Below, one piece after another: positions 1-6,118 of a stretch of DNA of 10,950 bases; the stretch's first letter is position 1; the number at the start of each line of letters is the position of its first letter. The stretch is from contig DIVA01000084.1 in NCBI GenBank assembly GCA_002435705.1, positions 1-10,950 of the forward strand, given 5' to 3'. The notes below the pieces were generated by a model. It was not told the origin of the DNA and searched no databases. It saw only the letters and a list, made by a program, of their open reading frames with translations. Source of the stretch: Bacteriovoracaceae bacterium UBA6144 (lineage in GTDB: Bacteria; Bdellovibrionota; Bacteriovoracia; Bacteriovoracales; Bacteriovoracaceae). The translations under genes were made by a program, and so were the position numbers.

Positions 1-1446
1 TACATTTCTATCGGTGGTGCACGTACAATCATTCCAGAATCAGGCTTCAGTTGGGCTCACTTAAGAAAGTTAGATGAAGAACCCAAATGGTATCCCCCAG
101 TGACGAAGCCCTCAACCATTTTTAAAAAGGGTGATCAGATCCAAGTAACGATCTCTGAATTGAATCAATCAATTTGGCCTTTCATCTCTGAGGACTATAA
201 GAAAAAAAACAAAGATGTCCAGCTCACGAAGCTTCTCCAAAACCAGAAGATGCTAGTGGCAGCTCTTGATCAGAAACCCGATGCGGAGGGAGCAACCATC
301 GCCCTTGATCCCAGAAACGGACATGTCTTGGCCATGGTTGGTGGGTCAGATTTTTCTAAGAGTCAATTCAATCGTGTTCTCCAATCACTTCGTCAACCGG
401 GGTCTGCCTTTAAACCATTCATTTATGCTGCTGCCTTAGAAAAGGGCTATCACCCGAGTAAGATTCTGCTGGATACACCTCAGGCACTTGGAGGGAGTAC
501 TGATAACTTAAGTTGGAAGCCTCGTAACTATGATGGAGAGTTTCAGGGTCAGATGACTTTTAGGCGTGCACTCGAAGTAAGTCGTAATATTCCGACCATC
601 AAGATTCTGCAAGATGTTGGAGTACCGGAAATCGTAAGCTTCGTTGAGCGTTTTGGAATGAAGGTTGATCTACCTCGAGATATGAGTATTAGTCTTGGCT
701 CATTTGGAATTAGTCTCGCTGAGCTGGTGCAAGGATATGGAGTTTTTGCAAACGGCGGGCAGAGAGTATCCATGAAGTCGATAATCTCTGTTAAAGACAG
801 GAATGGGAAAAGTTATGATATTGGAGAAGATTTAAATCAATCCTCATCTGAAACAAAAGACCAGATAGCAGAGAGCAATCCAGATGATGTGACTGATGAA
901 AATAAAAAATTAGATGAGTGGAAGAAAAATCTATCCTCAAAACAAGTCTATGATCCAAGACTTGCCCACGTTATGACGAAGCTCCTTGAGGGGGTCATAT
1001 TGTACGGCACAGGTGCAGGAGCGAAGGAGATTTCCGCAAACATTGCTGGTAAAACAGGAACAACAAATAATTTCGTTGATGCTTTGTTCGTAGGCTATTC
1101 AGGATCTATTGTTACGGGCGCATGGGTGGGCTTTGATAACAATATGACTCTTGGGAATGGTGAAACTGGCGGAAGAACGGCTCTTCCTATCTGGAAGGAT
1201 GTGATGAAGTTGGGAATTGCGAAATACGGTGCACCAGATTTTGTGGCCCCTGAAGGTATCCTCAACGTCATGGTTAACAAAGAAACAGGGAGACCATTAC
1301 GAACAGGTGAAGCAAGTGGCTTTATGGAGACATTTGTTGATGTGATGGACCCTTTCTCGCAAGCGGCTGTTGAAGAGCTTAATGAAGATGGTACGCCCAA
1401 GGTTCAGGACGCTCTTGAAGATGGCGATTACTATCTAAACCAGTAA
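1..1446 (+). CDS. mrcA: Class A penicillin-binding protein (PBP1A type), C-terminal part; 5' end outside window
   Basis: Bifunctional peptidoglycan synthase acting in the periplasm; only the end of the OB-like region and the whole transpeptidase domain are in the window. The frame is open from base 1, so the first ATG inside (base 100) is not the real start, and the glycosyltransferase domain and membrane anchor must lie upstream. Numbering visible residues from base 1, the catalytic serine tetrad SAFK is at residues 135-138 (bases 403-414), the SRN triad at 194-196 (580-588) and KTGTT at 351-355 (1051-1065). All three active-site motifs are intact, so the enzyme should be active and bind beta-lactams. 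About 40 hydrophilic, mostly acidic residues (roughly 273-314) lie between SRN and KTG, where I expect a shorter loop. The C-terminal tail is also acidic. The gene name follows the E. coli convention (ponA elsewhere); PBP1A rather than PBP1B or 1C is likely from the OB-like segment but not proven. Confidence 0.93.
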   Translation, partial: YISIGGARTIIPESGFSWAHLRKLDEEPKWYPPVTKPSTIFKKGDQIQVTISELNQSIWPFISEDYKKKNKDVQLTKLLQNQKMLVAALDQKPDAEGATIALDPRNGHVLAMVGGSDFSKSQFNRVLQSLRQPGSAFKPFIYAAALEKGYHPSKILLDTPQALGGSTDNLSWKPRNYDGEFQGQMTFRRALEVSRNIPTIKILQDVGVPEIVSFVERFGMKVDLPRDMSISLGSFGISLAELVQGYGVFANGGQRVSMKSIISVKDRNGKSYDIGEDLNQSSSETKDQIAESNPDDVTDENKKLDEWKKNLSSKQVYDPRLAHVMTKLLEGVILYGTGAGAKEISANIAGKTGTTNNFVDALFVGYSGSIVTGAWVGFDNNMTLGNGETGGRTALPIWKDVMKLGIAKYGAPDFVAPEGILNVMVNKETGRPLRTGEASGFMETFVDVMDPFSQAAVEELNEDGTPKVQDALEDGDYYLNQ

Positions 1447-1481
1447 TATTTTAAACTGATCCATGGATAACCTGAGTATTT

Positions 1482-1503
1482 AGGTAGGGCTCAGACCCTA
1501 CCT
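1482..1503 (+). terminator. Hairpin after the PBP1A gene, possible terminator
   Basis: A perfect 8-bp inverted repeat (AGGTAGGG / CCCTACCT) with a 6-base loop sits 36 bases after the stop codon at 1446. It is GC-rich enough to fold, but what follows (TCTCATTCTG) is only moderately T-rich and not a true U-tract. It may be a weak intrinsic terminator or an RNA 3'-end stabiliser. Confidence 0.5.
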
Positions 1504-1513
1504 TCTCATTCTG

Positions 1514-1519
1514 TATAAG
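1514..1519 (+). promoter_or_regulatory. Possible -10 element for the TonB-like gene
   Basis: The 135-base gap 1447-1581 holds the hairpin above and then TATAAG, which matches the TATAAT consensus at five of six positions and lies about 63 bases before the start codon. No convincing -35 hexamer sits 16-18 bases upstream, where the sequence is taken up by the hairpin. This is a weak call by eye. Confidence 0.2.
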
Positions 1520-1581
1520 GTTAAAAATTTGCATCTATCTGCCGATGAGACTCTTGTGCTAAATAGGCGAGGGCTCAACAA

Positions 1582-2469
1582 ATGCATCTCACAATTAATA
1601 TCGATAAACGTCTTGCGGGATTCGTTGCCTTCGTACTTGCTTTGCATTTTGTGAGTTTTTGGACTGAGATTCGTCATTCTATTGCAGTTTGGAAGCCCGA
1701 AGAGAGTGAGACTGAGATCAACGTCATCCCTATGACTCCAGAAGAATGGAGCAGCTTTAAGGCCAAAAAACAAATTGTACAAAATGAAGACTCGGGTAAA
1801 AAAGAAAAACCCAAAGATCTAGCTTTTCTCGGAGAGACAGATCGCTCTTATGACAGACAGACAGTGGCCAAGACTATCGATACTTTCAATAAAGCCGCTA
1901 AAGGTAATTCTAGTATTGATCCTCAAGCACAAAAAGCTCAATCACAGAAGAAAGCACTCAAAGACTTGAAACTCAGTGATCTCGGGGCCCAAGATCTCGG
2001 CTCTCCTAAAGTCCAGAGAGCGCCGGCCAGCTTTGCCAAGAAAGGTCTTGAAAACGGTGATGAAAAATCTCAAGGACTTTCGAGCACGAATGATTACATT
2101 GAAGATGTGGCCCTGGGGGATTTCACTCAGCTCAATACGGTTGAGTATAAGTACTACGGATTCTTTAACCGTATCCGTGGAAAACTCGAACAATTTTGGG
2201 GGAAATCTCTCAAAGATAAAGCTGAAGCTCTTTATAAGTCAGGTCGCAGACTCCCTGCCTCGGATCAATATGTCACATCCCTCGTCATCACCATGAGTGC
2301 AGACGGGCAGATCATTCAGGTACAAGTGAAGAGTTCTAGTGGTGTGCGGGAGTTAGATGATGCAGCCATAGACTCATTCAAGGCTGCTGGACCATTCCCA
2401 AATCCTCCACAAGGATTGATTGTGAATGGTAAAGCAACTATTGAATGGGGCTTTGTCGTTAAGAGCTAG
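1582..2469 (+). CDS. TonB-family energy transducer-like protein
   Basis: Inner-membrane-anchored protein expected to span the periplasm and pass energy or mechanical signal to an outer-membrane partner. In 295 residues, a short cytoplasmic N-terminus is followed by one membrane helix (about 11-29), a long hydrophilic linker (about 35-190) and a TonB C-terminal domain (about 196-294). That domain includes the typical strand LVITMSADGQI, then LDDAAIDSFKAAGPFPNPP and a final strand ending IEWGFVV. His22 within the membrane helix matches the functionally important histidine of the TonB/TolA SxxxH motif, but the matching serine position is Val18. The linker is rich in Lys, Gln, Ala and Asp with few prolines, unlike the Pro-Lys linker of classical TonB, so a TolA-like or gliding (AgmX/GltJ-like) role is also possible. 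GAGGG at 1569-1573, eight bases before ATG, supports the start. No exbB, exbD, tolQ or tolR gene is adjacent, so its partner is unknown. Confidence 0.8.
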   Translation: MHLTINIDKRLAGFVAFVLALHFVSFWTEIRHSIAVWKPEESETEINVIPMTPEEWSSFKAKKQIVQNEDSGKKEKPKDLAFLGETDRSYDRQTVAKTIDTFNKAAKGNSSIDPQAQKAQSQKKALKDLKLSDLGAQDLGSPKVQRAPASFAKKGLENGDEKSQGLSSTNDYIEDVALGDFTQLNTVEYKYYGFFNRIRGKLEQFWGKSLKDKAEALYKSGRRLPASDQYVTSLVITMSADGQIIQVQVKSSSGVRELDDAAIDSFKAAGPFPNPPQGLIVNGKATIEWGFVVKS

Positions 2470-2472
2470 GAA

Positions 2473-2817
2473 CTAGTGTGTGTGAGTCGCTCTCAAGATT
2501 CCTTTGAGGCGATCAATTCCTTCCATAACAACATAATCAGACCAAATACTATCAAGTTCACGGATAGCTTCCACCACCATGAGTGCAGCTTGGTCACGAG
2601 AAATTTTTTGAGACTCAGCAAGTTGAGCAATAGACTTGTTGAGATGTTCGATAACGGGTGACTCATTCAATTTTGTCAGACGTTCTTCAAATGAATGAGA
2701 GATTTTTTGCTCTTTTGATTTGATGATGGCCGTATTGAGAAGCTGGATAGATTCCATAAGTGCGAATGTCCTAATCGATTCATGTAACTGATAAAGGCAG
2801 GTGCGTAGTATCTTCAT
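2473..2817 (-). CDS. Small helical protein of unknown function
   Basis: I do not recognise this 114-residue protein. It looks almost wholly alpha-helical, with heptad-like spacing of Leu, Ile and Ala from about 20 to 108, few glycines and prolines, and no signal peptide or membrane segment, so it is probably cytoplasmic. The one cysteine is Cys7. The tail ends Thr-His-Thr-His. The longest start is used; it has no clear Shine-Dalgarno sequence. An internal ATG at 2755-2757 (Met21) has AGGA about eleven bases upstream and could be the real start, giving 94 residues. The gene faces the TonB-like gene with only three bases between the stop codons. It lies downstream of the gcvH terminator on the same strand, so it needs its own promoter within 2818-2905, which is AT-rich but shows no strong hexamer pair. 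The balanced amino-acid composition argues that it is coding, not a shadow. Confidence 0.65.
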   Translation of the reverse strand: MKILRTCLYQLHESIRTFALMESIQLLNTAIIKSKEQKISHSFEERLTKLNESPVIEHLNKSIAQLAESQKISRDQAALMVVEAIRELDSIWSDYVVMEGIDRLKGILRATHTH

Positions 2818-2904
2818 CTGATGTGTGTTCGTAAAGAGAAGAAGAGCAAAGAAATAAATTTTTCATTCTCAAAATTTCAAATACGATTAAAAGTGGATTT
2901 TGCT

Positions 2905-2945
2905 AAATAAAAAAAAGAATGTTCGGCGCGACGAGCGCACCGAAC
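2905..2945 (-). terminator. Intrinsic terminator of the folD-gcvT-gcvH operon
   Basis: Just after the gcvH stop codon, bases 2921-2945 form a 10-bp stem with a 5-base loop. Read on the minus strand, nine pairs are Watson-Crick and one (2927 with 2939) is G-U. The stem is followed by a U-rich run (complement of 2905-2920). Read on the plus strand, the same pair is a C-A mismatch and no U-tract follows, so the signal works in one direction only. Confidence 0.9.
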
Positions 2946-2951
2946 TAAAAA

Positions 2952-3341
2952 TTAACCTTGAGATTGGCAAAAGTTTTGGTAATCAGCAGCAGAGAGTAAT
3001 GAGTTTAATTCTTGAGAGTTTTTAACCTTGACTTTGATGAGCCAGGCTTCATAAGAGCCCTCATTGATTTTTTCTGGGCTTCCTTCGACATCAGAATTTT
3101 TCTCAATGACTGTGCCGGTAATAGGAGCATAAAGATCACTTACTGATTTTATTGATTCCACCACGCCAAAAGTAGAGCCTTGGGTGATTTCTGAGCCCAC
3201 ATCCGGGACTTCAACGAAAACGATGTCGCCCAACGCAGACTGAGCAAAATCAGTAATCCCAATAGTTACAGTGTCGCCTTCGATCAGCGCCCATTCATGT
3301 TCTTTGGTGTATTTCAGGTTGGTGGGTATTTGAGTGGCCAT
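2952..3341 (-). CDS. gcvH: Glycine cleavage system H protein
   Basis: Lipoyl carrier protein that shuttles the aminomethyl group between the P, T and L proteins of the cytoplasmic glycine cleavage system. Its 129 residues match the usual family length. The N-terminal KYTKEHEW signature is at residues 10-17 and the lipoyl-lysine site VESIKSVSD at 61-69, with Lys65 as the lipoylated residue; the segment DLYAPITG follows as in the family. The ATG overlaps the gcvT stop codon by one base (TAATG), so translation is probably coupled. It is the last gene of the operon, ending just before a strong terminator. Confidence 0.97.
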   Translation of the reverse strand: MATQIPTNLKYTKEHEWALIEGDTVTIGITDFAQSALGDIVFVEVPDVGSEITQGSTFGVVESIKSVSDLYAPITGTVIEKNSDVEGSPEKINEGSYEAWLIKVKVKNSQELNSLLSAADYQNFCQSQG

Positions 3342-4414
3342 TATTTATGTCCTCCTTGCACGAAAGCTTTCGTGGTGTATGTGGCAGTATATGTGTTTTG
3401 GCGAATTCCGATAAAGAAATTTTGCTGAGAGTTGAATTTATCTAATTTAACACGAGCCATTGCAACTCCTTTATTGAGTACAACGGACATGGTGCCTGAT
3501 GTCACCGTTCCGATCTCTTCGCCAGCTTCATTTAAAACGGGATAGCCCTCGCGAGGGATCCCTTTTTCTAGGATAAATTTAACAGTTTTAAAGCGCGGCT
3601 TATAATCCTTAAGGGCCTCAAGGCCAATAAAGCTTTTTTTATTTAATTTTACTGTCCAGGCCAGAGCAGCATCAAGTGGGGTGATCTCGTCGTTGAGTTC
3701 ATGGCCGTAGAGTGGGTAACCGACCTCAAGGCGCAAGACATCCCGCGCGGCCAGTCCACAAGGTGTTACTCCCTGTTTCATCAGTTCATCCCATAACTTT
3801 GAGATCATTTGGTGATTCCCAAAGATTTCATACCCGTCTTCGCCCGTGTAGCCAGTTCTGGCTAATATATAGGACTGGTCTTGGCACTGAGCTTCAGCAA
3901 CTGAGTAATACTCAAGCTGGGGTAAGACCGGGATAATAGATTTTAAAACAGTTTCAGATTTAGGCCCTTGGAGTGCTAAGAGAGAAAAGTCTGAGGAATT
4001 ATTTGTTAATTTTATGTCGAAGTTCTTAACTTGGGATTTCATCCAATTGAAATCCTTGTCAATGTTGGAAGCATTCACACAAATGAGAATCTTGGCCGGA
4101 GCTAGTTTATAAACAATAAGGTCATCTATCACAGTGCCGTTTTCGCGACAAAGGGGAGAGTAGATAGCTTTGCCAGTAGGAGCTTCTGAAATATTATTGG
4201 TCACAAGGTGATCAACGAAAGCTTCCGCCTGAGGCCCTTCAACAAAAAACTCACCCATATGAGACACATCAAACACACCAGCGCCTTGGCGCACAGCAAG
4301 GACTTCTTCTTTAACTGATGTATATTGAACAGGCATATCCCAGCCGGCGAAATCAACAATTTTTGCTTTTAGATCGACATGTTTTTGATAGAGGGAGGTT
4401 CGTAGTCCAGACAT
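3341..4414 (-). CDS. gcvT: Glycine cleavage system T protein (aminomethyltransferase)
   Basis: Takes the aminomethyl group from GcvH and, with tetrahydrofolate, makes 5,10-methylene-THF and ammonia. Its 357 residues are normal for the family. Visible signatures are LYQKHVDLKAKIVDFAGWDMPVQY near the N-terminus, DVSHMGE at 49-55, the IDDLIVY segment with Asp97/Asp98 (the family's catalytic aspartate lies here), RTGYTGEDGYEIF at 186-198 and AARDVLRLE at 222-230. The C-terminal barrel runs from about 275. Together these separate it from related folate proteins such as YgfZ. The start follows the folD stop by two bases, with a modest AAGG seven bases upstream, so it is co-transcribed and probably coupled with folD. 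Confidence 0.97.
   Translation of the reverse strand: MSGLRTSLYQKHVDLKAKIVDFAGWDMPVQYTSVKEEVLAVRQGAGVFDVSHMGEFFVEGPQAEAFVDHLVTNNISEAPTGKAIYSPLCRENGTVIDDLIVYKLAPAKILICVNASNIDKDFNWMKSQVKNFDIKLTNNSSDFSLLALQGPKSETVLKSIIPVLPQLEYYSVAEAQCQDQSYILARTGYTGEDGYEIFGNHQMISKLWDELMKQGVTPCGLAARDVLRLEVGYPLYGHELNDEITPLDAALAWTVKLNKKSFIGLEALKDYKPRFKTVKFILEKGIPREGYPVLNEAGEEIGTVTSGTMSVVLNKGVAMARVKLDKFNSQQNFFIGIRQNTYTATYTTKAFVQGGHK
3351..3357 (-). promoter_or_regulatory. Strong ribosome binding site of gcvH
   Basis: On the minus strand AAGGAGG lies nine bases before the gcvH ATG, inside the last codons of gcvT. It is one of the two best Shine-Dalgarno matches in the window, suggesting gcvH is translated more strongly than gcvT. 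That fits a carrier protein needed in excess of the enzymes it serves. Confidence 0.75.
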
Positions 4415-4416
4415 TT

Positions 4417-5280
4417 TTAGCCTTTTTGATTCTGAGTTGCCGTCAGAAGATTTTCAATGAGTGAAAATACAGTCATCGGTCCCACTCCACCTGGAACGGG
4501 AGTTATAGCAGATACGAGAGGGGAAACAGCCTCGAAATTAACATCTCCCACAAGTTTTCCATCAGGATTTTTACTAATCCCTACATCAATCACTACTGTT
4601 TTGCGCTTGATATCAAAATGAGTGTTATCGAGAAGATTAATTTTCCCAACGGCGCTCACCACGATATCGGCTTGGCGAGTAAGCACCCCAAGGTCAGGGG
4701 TTAACGAATGGCAGTTGGTTACAGTGGCGCCGGCGAGGTTCAAGAGCATCGACATGGGCTTCCCCACGATTTGGGAGCGACCAATAACAACGGCATGCTT
4801 ACCAAGTACAGGAATTTCATAGTGATGCAATAAACTCATAATCCCTTTAGGCGTGCAGGGTATGAGAGATTTTTGGTGGACGCGACCGAGATAGATATCA
4901 GCTGTGTTTTGGGGATGGAACCCGTCCACGTCTTTTTCTGGATTCACCATCGCTTCAAGTCTTAGAGATTGTAGTTGTGGGCTAACTGGGAGCTGAATAA
5001 TACAGCCATGAATTTTTTTATCAGAATTGATCGCAGACATGATGTCTTTAAATTCTTGGTGAGAGATCTTTGGGTCCAGTTGGCGAAGCTCAAAGTCCGC
5101 ACCAACTTTTTCGCACATTTTTCGTTTATTAGAAATATAGCTCAGTGAGGCAGGATTATCACCGACGAGAACCACTGTCAGCTTGGGAACAATACCCAGT
5201 TTTTTAAGATCAGCACACTCAGCCTGCAGCAAGGGCAAGCGAGCATCAAGCAGGGGCTGAGCACGTAAAAGTTTTGTCAT
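4417..5280 (-). CDS. folD: Bifunctional methylene-THF dehydrogenase / methenyl-THF cyclohydrolase
   Basis: Cytoplasmic enzyme that oxidises 5,10-methylene-THF with NADP+ and hydrolyses the methenyl product to 10-formyl-THF. With the start at 5280 the protein has 287 residues, the usual FolD length. GDNPAS is at 40-45 and the YxxxK active site at Tyr48/Lys52, followed by Gln96 in IIQLP and DVDGFHP with Asp119. The NADP-binding GRSQIVGKP is at 167-175 and the family end signature ITPVPGGVGPMT at 259-270. An in-frame ATG at 5314-5316 would add twelve residues (beginning MWVDCNHK) that do not look like FolD, so I prefer 5280. Neither start has a Shine-Dalgarno sequence. First gene of the folD-gcvT-gcvH operon: it uses up the methylene-THF that GcvT makes and so feeds purine and formyl-Met synthesis. 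Confidence 0.96.
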   Translation of the reverse strand: MTKLLRAQPLLDARLPLLQAECADLKKLGIVPKLTVVLVGDNPASLSYISNKRKMCEKVGADFELRQLDPKISHQEFKDIMSAINSDKKIHGCIIQLPVSPQLQSLRLEAMVNPEKDVDGFHPQNTADIYLGRVHQKSLIPCTPKGIMSLLHHYEIPVLGKHAVVIGRSQIVGKPMSMLLNLAGATVTNCHSLTPDLGVLTRQADIVVSAVGKINLLDNTHFDIKRKTVVIDVGISKNPDGKLVGDVNFEAVSPLVSAITPVPGGVGPMTVFSLIENLLTATQNQKG

Positions 5281-5300
5281 AGTTTTATGAATTTTATGAT
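5274..5300 (+). promoter_or_regulatory. Possible promoter of the membrane protein-ruvCAB-esterase run
   Basis: TTGTCA (5274-5279, five of six to TTGACA) and TATGAT (5295-5300, five of six to TATAAT) are separated by 15 bases, slightly short of the optimum. The -35 lies over the folD start codon region. It is the only visible candidate before the first + strand gene of the run. Confidence 0.35.
5291..5296 (-). promoter_or_regulatory. Possible -10 element for folD
   Basis: On the minus strand this reads TAAAAT, five of six matches to TATAAT, ending ten bases before the folD ATG. Transcription would begin about at the start codon, which fits the absence of a ribosome binding site there. No good -35 is visible. 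It overlaps the candidate -10 of the divergent promoter. Confidence 0.25.
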
Positions 5301-5328
5301 TGCAATCTACCCACATCCTAATGCTAGA

Positions 5329-5335
5329 AAGGAGG
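5329..5335 (+). promoter_or_regulatory. Strong ribosome binding site of the small membrane protein
   Basis: AAGGAGG matches the anti-Shine-Dalgarno sequence fully. Its spacing decides the start: two bases to ATG 5338 (too near) or eleven to ATG 5347 (slightly far). Its presence is the best evidence that this short gene is real. Confidence 0.7.
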
Positions 5336-5337
5336 AT

Positions 5338-5520
5338 ATGAAAGTAATGTTTTATGTCTCACTAGGAATGCAACTTTTTGGCATGGCCGCCGTGGGACTT
5401 TGTCTCTTTGCCGGTTTAAAAAACGGAGATTATGGTCGCCTCGAACTGGCGCAACTCATAATTGGCTCCTTCGTTTTTTACGCAGGAACCTATTTAAAGG
5501 GTAAGTACAGCGCTTCTTAA
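5338..5520 (+). CDS. Small two-helix membrane protein, function unknown
   Basis: I do not recognise this 60-residue protein. It consists of two hydrophobic helices, about 4-26 and 36-53, joined by a short polar turn (KNGDYGRLE), with a basic-polar C-terminus, so it should form a hairpin in the inner membrane. An excellent AAGGAGG at 5329-5335 shows that translation starts here. It is only two bases from the ATG at 5338 and eleven from the in-frame ATG at 5347, so the true start may be 5347 (57 residues). An upstream ATG at 5287 in the same frame is unlikely because it would put this site inside the gene. It lies 37 bases before ruvC on the same strand and is probably co-transcribed, but nothing in the sequence ties it to recombination. 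Confidence 0.7.
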   Translation: MKVMFYVSLGMQLFGMAAVGLCLFAGLKNGDYGRLELAQLIIGSFVFYAGTYLKGKYSAS

Positions 5521-5557
5521 GTGGACGAAGCCCTTAGAGTATTGATTTAATTTGTGA

Positions 5558-6118
5558 ATGAAAGTTCTCGCCATTGACCCAGGCTCTGTCTGTGCTGGAT
5601 TCGCTCTTTGCGAAATGCAGGGCAGAAAAATGCATTACATCACTTCGGGTGTCCTTCGTTTTAATAAAAAAGAAGACTTTCTTGATCGCATAAAATTTAT
5701 TTATGAAGAAACCCTCAGACTCATGACTGAATATAAGCCAGATGAAATTGCGCTTGAAGGGTTGATCTACGTCAAGTCGCCCACCTCATTGATTAAGCTC
5801 GCCCAGGCCCGCGGGGCCATGCTGGCGGCGATTACTCAAACAGGTAAACCGGTGGCTGAATACGCGCCCACAGCGATTAAGTCTGTTGTCGCCGGTCATG
5901 GGGGAACAGATAAAGAAGGTGTACAGAAACTCCTGCGGCTTCACATGGGCCCTATTGAATTTAGCACGCATGATGAATCTGATGCTGTGGCGATTGCCTT
6001 CTGTCATATGCTTTCGCGCTCTGGGCTTGGGGCTGCAAGTCTTCGTACCGCAAAACAGAAAAAATCTCGAGGCCTAGCAGGGTCTTTGAGTCACAAAGTG
6101 AAGGATATCTCTTTATGA
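5558..6118 (+). CDS. ruvC: Holliday junction resolvase RuvC
   Basis: Dimeric endonuclease that cuts Holliday junctions symmetrically during recombination and repair. The RNase H-like fold starts with LAIDPGS, and the four metal-binding acids are visible as Asp7, Glu67 (in EIALEGL), Asp139 and Asp142 (in HDESDAVA), matching D7, E66, D138 and D141 of E. coli. It is 186 residues long; after the conserved core ends near 154 there is a tail of about 32 residues rich in Lys, Arg and Ser. No clear Shine-Dalgarno sequence precedes ATG 5558, but MKVLAIDPGS is the expected N-terminus. The stop overlaps the ruvA start by four bases (ATGA), indicating translational coupling. Confidence 0.96.
   Translation: MKVLAIDPGSVCAGFALCEMQGRKMHYITSGVLRFNKKEDFLDRIKFIYEETLRLMTEYKPDEIALEGLIYVKSPTSLIKLAQARGAMLAAITQTGKPVAEYAPTAIKSVVAGHGGTDKEGVQKLLRLHMGPIEFSTHDESDAVAIAFCHMLSRSGLGAASLRTAKQKKSRGLAGSLSHKVKDISL

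Noticed and set aside
1482..1503. Riboswitch or attenuator before the TonB-like gene
   Set aside because: Only one simple hairpin is present, close to the previous stop codon; there are no alternative stems or conserved aptamer pattern.
1976..2296. 106-codon plus-strand frame inside the TonB-like gene
   Set aside because: It is a frame-shifted reading of the linker and TonB domain, with shadow-like composition.
5287..5337. N-terminal extension of the small membrane protein from ATG 5287
   Set aside because: It would place the strong AAGGAGG inside the gene, and the added residues are polar and unlike the rest of the protein.
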